Part shown: in pieces, positions 1 through 8,793 of the stretch
Numbering within the stretch: the stretch's first letter is position 1
Layout: every line of letters begins with the position of its first letter
Notes under the pieces: generated by a model
Told to the model about the DNA's origin: nothing
The model's input: only the letters and a program-made list of their open reading frames with translations
Databases searched by the model: none
Position numbers and translations under genes: made by a program
Origin: JAFNAG01 sp963824985
Lineage (GTDB): Bacteria > Acidobacteriota > UBA6911
DNA length: 64,000 bases
Reading direction: 5' to 3'
Assembly (NCBI GenBank): GCA_963824985.1
Contig: CAWGRQ010000013.1
Location: 21,917 to 85,916, forward strand

Positions 1-895
1 ACTTTCGGGCGCGGACCAGCTCGGCTTCGGCGGCGATGAAGCCGAAGGCGGGCCAGTAGCTTCTCGAGACAATCTTGCGGAAGATCTCCATCGCGCGCTC
101 GCTGCGCCCGTTGTACAGATGCCAGTTGGCCACGCCGTAACCCAGCGTGGCGATCTGAAGCGGGGTGGCACTCTGCATGTTGAGCAGATCCTCTTCGTTC
201 CTCGATCCCTGATACATCATCAGGCGGCTGTAATAGTCGCTGTTTTCTTTGACCTTCAAGTTCGGCTTGATGCGGGCAAGCAGGCTCGCTGCCTTCTCCG
301 CCTGCCCGGCACGGCGATAGGCCATATACAGCCAGTCCGCAGTGGATACCAGCGAGTCGTCGGTCTTGGCGGGATCGCTTTTCGTCTGGTCATCGGCGAC
401 GGCCAGGCAGCTCTCATACCCCGTCACCGCGCGGGCGAAATCGCCGCGCAGATAGTAGGACAAACCCAGGTGGTACCAGATGTCGAAGTCCTTGGGATTG
501 AGCTTTGCCGCTTTTTCGAGATCCGCGGTCGCTTTCTGGAACTGCCGTGTGGATATATATCGGTGCCCGCGGTGGCGATAAAGCATGGCATTGTTCGGCG
601 CCAGTTTGATGCCGCGGCTGAAGGTGGCGATGGCGTCATGATAGCGCCAGATGCCGGCCTGCGCCAGGCCAAGGGAAATGATGTTGTCAATGTTCTTCGG
701 ATCCGCCTGGAGCTTGGCTTCCGCCGCGGCAACTGCGCCATTCTCATCCTTCTGCGCGAAGCATTTCATGCCCAGGGGCGAGATTAGTTCGGGCTTGTCT
801 CCCGCAGACTGTTGTCCGCCGCTCAGGGTCGTTGCGGTAAGAGCAGTAACGATCAAAAACAGGGAAGCACCTCGAATCGGCAATTGGACGGCCAT
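1..895 (-). CDS. TPR-repeat secreted/periplasmic protein, 3' end beyond window
   Basis: Reading the minus strand from ATG at 895 gives an open frame of 298 codons that runs off the left edge. A strong ribosome site (AGGAGG) lies just upstream of the ATG. The N-terminus has a hydrophobic stretch (residues ~9-25) like a signal peptide. It is followed by helical repeats with the TPR pattern (about residues 45-165, e.g. 'NPKDFDIWYHLGLSYY') and more helical hairpins to residue 298. TPR proteins of this kind scaffold protein-protein contacts; the partner cannot be told from the sequence. The frame is intact as far as it goes. The plus-strand open frame over the same bases is a shadow. Confidence 0.8.
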   Translation of the reverse strand, partial: MAVQLPIRGASLFLIVTALTATTLSGGQQSAGDKPELISPLGMKCFAQKDENGAVAAAEAKLQADPKNIDNIISLGLAQAGIWRYHDAIATFSRGIKLAPNNAMLYRHRGHRYISTRQFQKATADLEKAAKLNPKDFDIWYHLGLSYYLRGDFARAVTGYESCLAVADDQTKSDPAKTDDSLVSTADWLYMAYRRAGQAEKAASLLARIKPNLKVKENSDYYSRLMMYQGSRNEEDLLNMQSATPLQIATLGYGVANWHLYNGRSERAMEIFRKIVSRSYWPAFGFIAAEAELVRARK

Positions 896-954
896 ATAAG
901 TCCTCCTTGCCCGTTAACTATATACCTTAATAGGTCGACTCTGACGCTCCGATA

Positions 955-1180
955 TCACCGGATCTCCTTTCCGGGGGTGTCCCGGCCTCCCTGGTGCACG
1001 ATTAGGCCGGTCACTTGCCTGCACGCATCCTTCACGAATGTCACCTGTGCATCGACGGCCTTGTAAAAGAAGCCGGTTTCCGACTCCGGATATACCGCGA
1101 TGACCGTATCCTTCATTTGCAGAGGATCGAGAATCCTCCTGGTGACCAGGGTCTCATAACTCATCCCCGCCTTGAGATGA
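955..1180 (-). pseudogene. Remnant of a beta-lactamase-family serine hydrolase
   Basis: The minus strand here encodes a stretch that starts near 'GMSYETLVTRRILDPLQMKD' and ends in 'VTGLIVHQGGRDTP' followed by a TGA. The first part matches what I know of the middle of class C beta-lactamase-like hydrolases (the helix ending in DPLxMKDT). The second part matches the extreme C-terminus of the same family (FYKAVDAQVTFVKD...VTGLVLHQ). The roughly 100-200 residues normally between them are missing, as are the catalytic SxxK and YxN regions, so this is an internally deleted, 5'-truncated fossil. It abuts pyrR, which reads the other way. Family assignment rests on recognised motifs, not on a search. 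Confidence 0.7.
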
Positions 1181-1246
1181 CGTCGGACCGGCTTCTGTGG
1201 TAAAATCGCGCCCGCACCTGCAGCCACGATCGGATCGGGAAGGGCC

Positions 1247-1798
1247 ATGAGCGACCAAATCCGGAAAACAGGAAAAATCATATTGGATGGCGCCGGGATC
1301 GACCTGGCGATAACGCGGATGGCGGCAGAGATCGGGGAGACGTTGGTGCCGCTGGGCGTATTCGCCATCATCGGGATCCGACGACGCGGAGTGCCCCTGG
1401 CCATCCGGCTCTGCCGGAAGCTTGAGGCCAATCTCAAGAGATCGATTCCAAACGGCATCCTGGATATTACGCTCTACCGTGATGATCTCACCACGGTTGC
1501 CGACCGTCCCGTACTGCGGGGCACCGCCATCGACTTCGATGTTAACCAGGTGAACCTCGTCCTCGTGGATGATGTCCTGTACACGGGGCGCACCGTGCGC
1601 GCCGCGCTTGACGGGTTGGTGGACCTTGGCCGCCCGAGACGGGTCCAGCTCGCGGTGCTCATCGATCGCGGGCACAGGGAGTTGCCGATCCAGGCTGACT
1701 ACGTCGGAAGATACGTCGAGACTGCCGAGGATGAGATTGTCGAGGTTCGCCTGATGGAAACGGATGGTGAGGAACAGGTAGTTCTGGTAAAGAAATAG
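1247..1798 (+). CDS. pyrR: Bifunctional pyrimidine operon regulator / uracil phosphoribosyltransferase PyrR
   Basis: A 183-aa protein of the usual PyrR length. The phosphoribosyltransferase (PRPP-binding) loop 'VLVDDVLYTGRT' sits at residues ~106-117, and the N-terminal 'IIGIRRRGVPLA' segment is also typical. The family binds pyr mRNA in response to UMP/UTP and also has uracil phosphoribosyltransferase activity, in the cytoplasm. It is followed three bases later by pyrC, so the two are almost certainly cotranscribed. I see no clear PyrR-binding attenuator upstream, where the fossil hydrolase lies, so whether it regulates RNA here or acts mainly as an enzyme is open. Confidence 0.93.
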   Translation: MSDQIRKTGKIILDGAGIDLAITRMAAEIGETLVPLGVFAIIGIRRRGVPLAIRLCRKLEANLKRSIPNGILDITLYRDDLTTVADRPVLRGTAIDFDVNQVNLVLVDDVLYTGRTVRAALDGLVDLGRPRRVQLAVLIDRGHRELPIQADYVGRYVETAEDEIVEVRLMETDGEEQVVLVKK

Positions 1799-1801
1799 CC
1801 T

Positions 1802-3076
1802 ATGGACCTCATTCTTCGTCAAGGCAGGATCGTCGACCCCGCACAAAACCTCGACCAGGTCGGGGATCTCGGGATCCTCAAGGGCCGCATCGCCGCAATC
1901 TCTGGAAATATCTCTCCGAAGGGAAAAAGGGAAATCGATTGTACGGGTCTGGTGGTGGCGCCGGGCTTTCTCGACATGCACGTCCACCTGCGCGAGCCCG
2001 GCCGCGAAGACGCCGAAACGATTGAGACCGGAACGAAGGCCGCCGCCCGCGGCGGTTTCACCGCTGTGGCCTGCATGCCGAACACCCGGCCGGTCAACGA
2101 CTCGGACGAAGTTACTGCCTTTATCCTCAAGCGTGCGCGGGAAGTTTCGCCGATCCCGGTTTATCCCATCGGGGCGATCACCTTGGGGAGCCGTGGGGAG
2201 ACCCTTGCCGATATCGAGCGTATGGTGCATGCGGGCATTGTCGCCATCAGCGATGACGGCCAGCCGGTCCAGAACAGCCAGGTCATGCGGCGAGCCATGG
2301 AAGACGCGCGCTCCCTGGATATCCCGGTTATTGACCACTGTGAAGACAAGGACCTGGCCGCCGGCGGCTGCATGAATGAAGGCCTTCAGGCCGCGTTGCT
2401 CGGAGTGAACGGCATCAATCCCGCGGCCGAGGAAGTCCAGGTAGAGAGGGACGCAATTCTGGCCCGCCGCACCGGCGCGCGAGTGCACATCGCCCACATT
2501 TCCTCGCGGCACTCCCTGGAGACGGTGCGTCGCGCGCGGGCCGAAGGGATTGCGATCAGTTGCGAGGTCACGCCTCATCATCTGCTGCTGACGGAAGAGA
2601 GCGTCAGCGCCTGCGGCGCCAACGCCAAAATGAACCCGCCCCTGCGCACCCGTCAGGATGCGGAAGCCCTGGCCGCCGGCCTGGCGGCCGGCATCATTGA
2701 TGTGATCGCTACCGACCATGCGCCGCATACCGGGCCCGACAAGCAACGCGGAATCGACAAGGCGCCTTTCGGAATCGTCGGTCTGGAAACCGCCGTGGGC
2801 CTGATCATGGACCGTCTGGTCCGCCCCGGCATCCTCAGCCTGACGGGCATGGTGGCGGTTTTTTCGCTTAACCCGGCGCGGATCCTGAAGCTGGAACGCG
2901 GCACCCTGGCCTTGGGAAGACCTGCCGACATCACCATCCTGGATCCCGACCTGCGATGGGAGGTGCGCGCCGAGTCATTCCTTTCAAAAGGCCGCAACAC
3001 TCCGTTCGAAGGCTGGAAGCTGCGCGGCGGCCCCGCCATTACCATCGTTCAGGGAAACGTGATTTGGAGCCGATAG
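1802..3076 (+). CDS. pyrC: Dihydroorotase (class I)
   Basis: A 424-aa amidohydrolase that cyclises carbamoyl-aspartate to dihydroorotate in de novo pyrimidine synthesis. Zinc ligands are visible: His60 and His62 in 'DMHVHLREPG', His near 178 in 'VIDHCED', His near 231 in 'HIAHIS', and the catalytic Asp in 'ATDHAPH' near 304. Length and order of motifs fit the bacterial class I enzymes that often work with aspartate carbamoyltransferase. It starts three bases after pyrR. The usual intervening pyrB is absent, so the partner must be elsewhere. The frame is intact. Confidence 0.95.
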   Translation: MDLILRQGRIVDPAQNLDQVGDLGILKGRIAAISGNISPKGKREIDCTGLVVAPGFLDMHVHLREPGREDAETIETGTKAAARGGFTAVACMPNTRPVNDSDEVTAFILKRAREVSPIPVYPIGAITLGSRGETLADIERMVHAGIVAISDDGQPVQNSQVMRRAMEDARSLDIPVIDHCEDKDLAAGGCMNEGLQAALLGVNGINPAAEEVQVERDAILARRTGARVHIAHISSRHSLETVRRARAEGIAISCEVTPHHLLLTEESVSACGANAKMNPPLRTRQDAEALAAGLAAGIIDVIATDHAPHTGPDKQRGIDKAPFGIVGLETAVGLIMDRLVRPGILSLTGMVAVFSLNPARILKLERGTLALGRPADITILDPDLRWEVRAESFLSKGRNTPFEGWKLRGGPAITIVQGNVIWSR

Positions 3077-3143
3077 CCTGGGAGCCTGCTCATCCGCGCC
3101 CAGCCCCTGCATTACTCATGAACGGTATCCGTTCAGCCCTCCG

Positions 3144-3320
3144 GTCTGAGACAGCAAAAACCTGCCACGGATTTTACGGATTCCACGGATTTTGTGAAGG
3201 CACTACCAAAAGATGATGTCTCCTGCAGCTTCCAGGATGCCGGCAAAGACGAAGACATCATTTGGAGTGCCTCGATACGCGCATATCCTGTGCATATGAA
3301 TCCATGGAATCCGTGGCTGC
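3144..3320. repeat. Dispersed ~190-bp structured repeat, copy A
   Basis: This fills most of the pyrC to ftsB-like gap. It starts with GAGACAGCAAAAACC, runs into a CCACGGATT array, and ends with AATCCGTGGCTGC, so its ends are inverted copies of each other. Inside, CCAAAAGATGATGTCT at ~3207 and AGACATCATTTGG at ~3255 form a second, nested inverted repeat. A near-full homologue lies reversed at 54691-54884 and an internally deleted one at 28784-28893. There is no credible protein in any frame. It looks like a non-autonomous palindromic (MITE- or REP-like) element. Confidence 0.8.
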
Positions 3321-3392
3321 TTGTGAAGGAGCTGCACAATTGCCATGAAAGTCTTCCGCAAACCTGCGGATGCGGATCGTACGGACGGTTTT

Positions 3393-3755
3393 CTATTTTT
3401 GTTTGTTATGTTTGGGAAGGGATTTCGTACCGGAGGGGGGCGCCTGATCGGATTGAGCCTCGGGGACTTCCAGTACGATCTCCCCTTTGCGTCCATACCC
3501 CTTCTCGCGCGCGATGCGCTCGATGGTCAGGGCGTCGTTGCGCAACGACTCGACCGAGCGCCGGAGCGTCTGGATGGATTCTTCATGGGCTTTGTTGATT
3601 TTTTGCTGGCTTTCCAGTTCGGCCTGTTTTTTTTTCATGTCCATGTATCCACCCGGACCGAAGATGCTGAACAGGCCGATCAGCAGGGCGATCAGAATGG
3701 ATACGATGAAAAACGCCTCTTTGGCGTGGGATACCCGGCTTCGGCGGTGAGCCAT
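3393..3755 (-). CDS. FtsB/DivIC-like septum formation protein
   Basis: A 120-aa protein with a short basic N-terminus (MAHRRSRVSHAKE), one membrane span at residues ~15-33, a coiled coil at ~38-75, and the short 'TIERIAREKGYGRKGEIV' block that ends the FtsB/DivIC/FtsL-like core. Proteins of this family bridge the divisome across the membrane. The tail after residue 98 is polar and probably disordered. It is transcribed convergently with pyrC across the repeat. FtsB and DivIC cannot be separated from sequence alone. Confidence 0.8.
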   Translation of the reverse strand: MAHRRSRVSHAKEAFFIVSILIALLIGLFSIFGPGGYMDMKKKQAELESQQKINKAHEESIQTLRRSVESLRNDALTIERIAREKGYGRKGEIVLEVPEAQSDQAPPSGTKSLPKHNKQK

Positions 3756-3857
3756 GCGCTTTTCCGATCAACGTGCTGATTGACTTCGACCTTACGCTGG
3801 CATGATACTGAGGTGTCTGATATCAATCAACGGATTTGTGACCCGAAACCTCCCTCC

Positions 3858-4202
3858 ATGAAGGCGATTCTCGTTCTCACCACCGCCGATACACCAGAGC
3901 TGGCTCAAACCATCGCTGCAGCCCTTGTCGAAGCCGGCGAAGCCGCCTGTGTCAGCATCATTCCCGGAGTGCGCTCGATCTATCGGTGGAAAGGCGAGGT
4001 TTGTGACGAAGCGGAATTGCTGTTGTTGATCAAGACGGCAGAAGAGAAGTACGAATCGGTGCGTTCCCGGATCCGGCAACTCCATTCCTATGAGATTCCG
4101 GAGGTGATTGCGCTGCCGATTGAGGCCGGGGATCCTGATTACCTGGGCTGGTTGTGCGCCCAGGTGCATGCGAGCTCCGGGGAGAACCCGCAGCATTCTT
4201 GA
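3858..4202 (+). CDS. cutA: Divalent-cation tolerance protein CutA
   Basis: From the ATG at 3858 the product is 114 aa, the normal CutA length; the open frame upstream adds 26 residues with no homology-like features. Family hallmarks are the N-terminal 'MKAILVLTTADTPELAQ', the 'EAACVSIIPGVRSIYRWKG' strand-turn and 'HSYEIPEVIALPI'. CutA forms a trimer with a ferredoxin-like fold and has been linked to copper tolerance, though its actual role is uncertain. It stands alone between convergent and divergent neighbours. Confidence 0.9.
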   Translation: MKAILVLTTADTPELAQTIAAALVEAGEAACVSIIPGVRSIYRWKGEVCDEAELLLLIKTAEEKYESVRSRIRQLHSYEIPEVIALPIEAGDPDYLGWLCAQVHASSGENPQHS

Positions 4203-4272
4203 TCGTCTCTCGTGAATGCGGGTTAACGGCAGGCCGGAACCAGGTTGCCTTGCGCCCGGCGTCCCCGGCGCC

Positions 4273-5043
4273 CTATCGGTGTTTCCACCGCGGGGCGCGC
4301 TTTTCCATGAAGGCCCGGATCCCTTCGATCGGGTCCTCCAGGTCCATCAGATCGTTCAGGTACAGCGACTGAGCCTCCCGCAGATTGTTATCCAGCTCAC
4401 GCAGGCGGCCGCCGCGGGCTGACCGCAGCGCCAATTCCATGACGGCGGACGAGGATCCCCGAAAGCCCGCCAACAACTCATCGAGGGCGGCGTCAAGAGC
4501 GTCTTCCGGCAAGGCACGGTGAATCAGTCCAATCCTCTCTGCTTCCAGAGCGTCGACCGGTTTGCCGGTCAGGATCATCTGCAGCGTCCGCTGGGCCCCG
4601 ATGCGTTGGGGCAGGAGCAAGGCAGCAAGCGAGGGGATGGTCCCCACCTTGATTTCGGGCTGTCCGAAGGTCGCCTGGAGCGAGGCCAGCACGAAATCGC
4701 AACATGCGGCCAGCTCGTTGCCGGCCCCCAGGGCGACGCCGCCGACCAGCGCCACCGTCGGCCGGGGAAAGGAACTGATCGTGAGCGCTGCCGTGTGGAA
4801 CTGATCAAGGAGGAGGAAGGCCGCCCCCCGGGTCTGCTGCATCATGTCCAGACCGGCGCTGAAAGCGGCGCAGTCTGAATCGATAACCAGCATCCGTCCC
4901 GGGGGCGAATCGCCGAGCGATTCCAAAAGCTCCTGAATCTGCTTCAGCATTTCAATATTCAGGTAGTTCAGTGGCGGACGCCGCAGGGTAAGGCGAATCA
5001 GGTCTCCGGCGGTGGTCAGGGATATGAGTTCGGATCCGTTCAT
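4273..5043 (-). CDS. Enoyl-CoA hydratase/isomerase (crotonase) family protein
   Basis: A 256-aa crotonase-fold protein. The oxyanion-hole segments are 'FSAGLDM' (~61-67) and 'GGVALGAGNELA' (~101-112). The two catalytic glutamates of hydratases are kept: Glu110 in 'GAGNELA' and Glu130 in 'FGQPEIKVGTIP'. The following 'SLAALLLPQRIG' instead of GAGGTQ resembles dienoyl-CoA hydratases of aromatic-acid degradation more than fatty-acid crotonases. That substrate idea is inference only, because no other beta-oxidation or benzoyl-CoA gene is near. It is transcribed divergently from the gene at 5136. Confidence 0.88.
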   Translation of the reverse strand: MNGSELISLTTAGDLIRLTLRRPPLNYLNIEMLKQIQELLESLGDSPPGRMLVIDSDCAAFSAGLDMMQQTRGAAFLLLDQFHTAALTISSFPRPTVALVGGVALGAGNELAACCDFVLASLQATFGQPEIKVGTIPSLAALLLPQRIGAQRTLQMILTGKPVDALEAERIGLIHRALPEDALDAALDELLAGFRGSSSAVMELALRSARGGRLRELDNNLREAQSLYLNDLMDLEDPIEGIRAFMEKRAPRWKHR

Positions 5044-5135
5044 GAGTCCAGTACTCTAACACATTTTTGGAAATATCGGGGCGTCAGCAAAAACTACTCC
5101 GGTGAAATGGCTGCGGATTAATGTCCGGAGGGGTG

Positions 5136-6650
5136 ATGTCTGGGTCAGCGGCATATCTGCGCCGGAGTCTGGCGACCCTCGAGTGGATTGATTCGACGTG
5201 GCCCGAGGCGATCATCATTGTCGACGGCCATCAGGCGGGGGTGTGGAAAGACCTTCATTTACGCTGGAGGGTTGACGGGGACCGGATTCGCCTGCAGTTG
5301 CATCTGGCGGGCGGTGGCCTGGCGTTATGGATATCTTCCGTTCAGCCGGATACTTTGGGGGTGAGGATGCTGATCCACGGCCGTCAGCCGGCGCGGGAAA
5401 TCCGGGTGACCTGGGCAGGGACAGTCAAGTCCGGGGAGGCAGGACGGCACGAACTGCTCGAATCTGCAGGCGCCTGGGTCCGGCAACGATTCCCGGGGGG
5501 CCTCATAGTCTCGCCGGGTCAGGTTCCGGACCGGTCTCACTCCCTTTCGGGCAGCTATCTGCGGTTGCGAGTAAAGTGGAGGGCCGCCGATCACCTGGTT
5601 CTGGCATGCGCCCCCGGGGAGGCGGAGGGCCAGGTCGCAGGAATCCTCACTCAGGCGCTGCTGTGGCTGTCCTGCCTGGTTACGGGAGGGGGGCTCAACG
5701 GGGTCCCAACGGTCCACCTGCTGATCCCAAGGGGAGACTCTTCCGTCCTAGTGCATCGGTCGAACCTGGTGAACCCGGCTCTGGTGCGGATCGAGATCCT
5801 CGAGTACACCGAAGGCGCCGCGCGGCAGTGGGAAACGCGAACTCCCGACCCGCCGGCCCAACCATGCGAAAATCGGGACTTTCGCTGGCCGGTGCTGGGG
5901 CCTTTTCGCTGGAGTCCGCTGATGGCGCGGGTTCTGGCATTGGCTCCGGAACACATTCAGCGCTATCCGAGGTTCGATGGCCACGATTCCTTACGGCTGT
6001 ATGGGCTTGAGTTCGCCCGGGTCCTGGGCGTCGAGCGCGACCGGATCTGTTTCGGTACCGGTTCCCACCAAATGGAATTGACGGAGGATACCTTCGAAGA
6101 CCTGCGTGCCCTGGTCGACGAGATCATTTACTACCGCCGGCCCGACAGCCCGGCTTCGGAGCACCCTTACTACCGGAGGCAGTCGGAGCGGTGGCTCGAA
6201 TGCCTTCTGCTGAGTGATGTGGCCCGTTTATTTCCCGAACTGGTTCCGGGCGCCGTCTATCCGCAAATCCCGGTCTATCTGGGGAAAGTCCCGGGCCGAG
6301 TCGACATCATCGGTGTCGATCGCGAGAGCAACCTCGTGGTAATGGAACTCAAGGCCGGCGAAGATATTGAAATGCCGATGCAATCCCTCGACTACTGGGG
6401 GAGGGTGATCGGACACAATCTCAGCGGGGATTTTGAAAGGCGTGGATACTTTGCCGGCCTGCGTCTGAGCCGGGCGGCCCCCAAGATCTACCTGGTGTCG
6501 CCCATATTTTCATTCCATGATTCAACCGAGAGGGTGCTCCGCTGGTTGGATCCGAAGCTCGAGGTTTCAAAAATCGGCATTAATGAAGACTGGCGTTGCG
6601 GGGTGAAAATCCTACGGCGCATCCGCGGCAGGTGCGGAAAACTCAAGTAG
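5136..6650 (+). CDS. Uncharacterised protein with a C-terminal PD-(D/E)XK nuclease-like domain
   Basis: I chose the ATG at 5136 because GGAGGGG precedes it at good spacing; an upstream ATG at 5121 adds five residues. The product is 504 aa. The first ~300 residues are beta-rich and unrecognised. The C-terminal part has the order expected of a restriction-endonuclease-like core: Glu355 ('ERWLE'), Asp390 ('GRVDIIGVD'), Glu404-x-Lys406 ('VVMELKAGED') and Gln416 ('QSLDYWGRV'). That is E...D...ExK...Q, seen also in NucS/RecB-like nucleases. No toxin, methylase or helicase partner is adjacent; tatA follows on the other strand. Nuclease activity is inferred from motifs only. Confidence 0.7.
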   Translation: MSGSAAYLRRSLATLEWIDSTWPEAIIIVDGHQAGVWKDLHLRWRVDGDRIRLQLHLAGGGLALWISSVQPDTLGVRMLIHGRQPAREIRVTWAGTVKSGEAGRHELLESAGAWVRQRFPGGLIVSPGQVPDRSHSLSGSYLRLRVKWRAADHLVLACAPGEAEGQVAGILTQALLWLSCLVTGGGLNGVPTVHLLIPRGDSSVLVHRSNLVNPALVRIEILEYTEGAARQWETRTPDPPAQPCENRDFRWPVLGPFRWSPLMARVLALAPEHIQRYPRFDGHDSLRLYGLEFARVLGVERDRICFGTGSHQMELTEDTFEDLRALVDEIIYYRRPDSPASEHPYYRRQSERWLECLLLSDVARLFPELVPGAVYPQIPVYLGKVPGRVDIIGVDRESNLVVMELKAGEDIEMPMQSLDYWGRVIGHNLSGDFERRGYFAGLRLSRAAPKIYLVSPIFSFHDSTERVLRWLDPKLEVSKIGINEDWRCGVKILRRIRGRCGKLK

Positions 6651-6653
6651 GAG

Positions 6654-6830
6654 TCAGGTCTGCTTTTTATCGCTCTTGTCGGGCTCTTCCTCGCCGCCCT
6701 TGATGGCGGATTTAAAATTCTTGATCCCTTCGCCCAGGCCCTTTCCCAACTGAGGTATTTTGTTTACCCCGAAGATAAGGACCACGATGACCAGCACTAC
6801 CAGCAATTCGCCCATTCCCAGGTTCGGCAT
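6654..6830 (-). CDS. tatA: Sec-independent protein translocase TatA/TatE
   Basis: A 58-aa protein started at the ATG at 6830, which has GGAGGG just upstream; a TTG start four codons earlier is less likely. It shows the TatA plan: one membrane helix (residues ~8-24), the hinge '[20 protein letters not shown]' forming an amphipathic helix, and a charged lysine/glutamate tail. TatA oligomerises to move folded twin-arginine proteins across the membrane. The amidase at 52645 carries such a signal. tatB and tatC are not adjacent. Confidence 0.92.
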   Translation of the reverse strand: MPNLGMGELLVVLVIVVLIFGVNKIPQLGKGLGEGIKNFKSAIKGGEEEPDKSDKKQT

Positions 6831-6888
6831 ATAGCCCTCCAACGACTTACATCAGTCAAAGAGTACTTGAGGGGGATGAGTAAGTCAA

Positions 6889-8793
6889 TCAGAGCAGAAT
6901 TCGCTCACTCCCCTGCCGGCGCGTGAAACGCTCCCGATCCAGGTATTCGAGGAGGGGAATGGCGTGTTTTCTGGTCAGGCCGAAGAGTTCCTTGAACTCC
7001 GCGACGCCAAACCGCGCGCCGGCTGGATAGCGTCCGCGGATCTTCTCCTTCATCTCCTGGATGGTCGTCCGGTGATACGCCAGGTCTTCAGCGACGCGGA
7101 TCAGGATCCTTTCTTTGAGCATCCAGGAACAAATCCGGCGCACTTCCACCGGATCAGAGGCCAGGAGCGACGCAATTTCTGACAGGGCGGGGGGCTGCCA
7201 GCCAGCCTGAAGCAGCAGCTCTTCTATGCTTTCCTTGCTCTTGAGCCCCGCTGGCGACAACTGGACTTCCCGGCCATGCAAGGAGATCACGTCTTCGTTG
7301 AGCGAGATCCGGCGTTCTTCCGAGAGGCGATCGAGGCAAAAGCGAAAGATTTCCTGGGGAACGCGGTCGTAGGTTCGGGTGCGCAACTCTTCCCGTGAAA
7401 TGCCCCGGAGCAGGGGATTCTCCTGATGGAAACGGGCCACCAGGGAGACGGTTTCTTCTTTCAGGGCCGTGATTACGGCGGGCATCACTACGATGGGGAT
7501 CGGTCCCGGCACAATGACCATCTCCCCGGCGGCAGCGGCAGCGGCACATTCAAGTTCCAATGCCGCCTGGGGTATCCCCGTGGCCGCCACCAACTGGCGC
7601 AGCCCCATCATCTGTTCGGGGTGCATCTCCACCAGGCCCAGCAGCCTTTGTTTGCGATCGCCCGCTTCGATGCCCCGCAGGAGCTCCGGCGCCCGCCGGT
7701 CGGTGACCTTGTGCTTGACCGGCATCGGGTTGAGGATCCGGCCGCCGCCGATCGTCATGGTCGGAGAGAACTGGCGGATGATAAACGCGTCCCCCTGGAG
7801 ACAGAACGTCGGCAGGTCGAGCCTGAGCTGCGCTACGGCAGACTTGCCCGGCTCCAGCAGGGTCGGGCCCAGCAGCGCCACGCGGGCGAGCACCTCGGTC
7901 GTGTCGTGATGGAAACGGACCTTGGCGAAATTCCGCAGGGGACGCGCGGTGGGGAGCAGATCGAGCCGGACGTCGAGGATCCGGGTGGCCCCAAACAGGT
8001 GCGGCACGGTCAGGCACATGCCTCGACGGACCTGGGACAGGTCGACGCCCTGGAGATTGACGGCAGTTCTCTGTCCGGCTCCCGCGATCGCGGTAGCCTC
8101 TCCATGGACCTGCAGGCCGCGCACCTTGGCTACCAGTCCGCCGGGGATCAGCTCGACCTCTTCATCCTTGCGCAGACCCCCGGATATCATGGTTCCCGTA
8201 ACCACCGTGCCGAACCCGCGGATGCTGAAAGCGCGATCAATGGGCAATCGCAGTAACCGGCCGGCCGGACGTTCCGGAACCGAGAGGGCGAGCTCTTTGA
8301 GCGCCTGCTTCAGCTGCTCGATGCCGGCGCAGGTCTTCGAACTGACGGGGATGACCCGGGAGCGCTCCAGGAAAGAGCCTCTGACCAGATCTCCGATTTC
8401 CTCCTGAACCAGTTCGACGAGCTCGGGATCGACGAGGTCGATCTTGGTAATTACGACGATTCCTGAAGTGACTCCCAGAAGGCGGCAGATATCGAAGTGC
8501 TCCCGGGTCTGCGGCATGACTGACTCGTCCGCGGCCACGATCAGGAGCACGCAGTCGATTCCGCCCACCCCGGCCAGCATGTTTTTGACGAATTTCTCGT
8601 GGCCGGGGACATCGACCAGCCCGATGTGCACCCCGTCGAGTTCCAGATGGGCGAATCCCAGGTCGATGGTAATCCCGCGGAGCTGCTCCTCCTTCAAGCG
8701 GTCAGGATCCACTCCGGTAAGCGCCTTGACCAGCGCGCTCTTGCCGTGATCGATATGTCCCGCCGTGCCCACGATCAGGTGGCGAAGGTGCAT
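6889..8793 (-). CDS. selB: Selenocysteine-specific translation elongation factor SelB
   Basis: A 634-aa translational GTPase. G1 is '[11 protein letters not shown]' at residues 9-19, G2 '[10 protein letters not shown]', G3 'DVPGHEKF', G4 'TKID'. These are followed by the beta-barrel domains and then a long C-terminal half (from ~380) with repeated winged-helix segments that in SelB bind the SECIS hairpin of mRNA. The LGFA wording after RGITID and the winged-helix tail distinguish it from EF-Tu. It delivers Sec-tRNA(Sec) to UGA codons, so the cell should make selenoproteins. selA, selD and the Sec tRNA are not in the window. Confidence 0.93.
   Translation of the reverse strand: MHLRHLIVGTAGHIDHGKSALVKALTGVDPDRLKEEQLRGITIDLGFAHLELDGVHIGLVDVPGHEKFVKNMLAGVGGIDCVLLIVAADESVMPQTREHFDICRLLGVTSGIVVITKIDLVDPELVELVQEEIGDLVRGSFLERSRVIPVSSKTCAGIEQLKQALKELALSVPERPAGRLLRLPIDRAFSIRGFGTVVTGTMISGGLRKDEEVELIPGGLVAKVRGLQVHGEATAIAGAGQRTAVNLQGVDLSQVRRGMCLTVPHLFGATRILDVRLDLLPTARPLRNFAKVRFHHDTTEVLARVALLGPTLLEPGKSAVAQLRLDLPTFCLQGDAFIIRQFSPTMTIGGGRILNPMPVKHKVTDRRAPELLRGIEAGDRKQRLLGLVEMHPEQMMGLRQLVAATGIPQAALELECAAAAAAGEMVIVPGPIPIVVMPAVITALKEETVSLVARFHQENPLLRGISREELRTRTYDRVPQEIFRFCLDRLSEERRISLNEDVISLHGREVQLSPAGLKSKESIEELLLQAGWQPPALSEIASLLASDPVEVRRICSWMLKERILIRVAEDLAYHRTTIQEMKEKIRGRYPAGARFGVAEFKELFGLTRKHAIPLLEYLDRERFTRRQGSERILL

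Noticed and set aside
119..787. 222-codon plus-strand open frame at the window start
   Set aside because: It is antisense to the TPR gene on the minus strand, which has a ribosome site, signal peptide and repeat pattern; the plus frame has none.
1154..2746. 530-codon minus-strand open frame
   Set aside because: Antisense to pyrR and pyrC, both clearly real; GC-rich codon structure keeps the opposite strand open.
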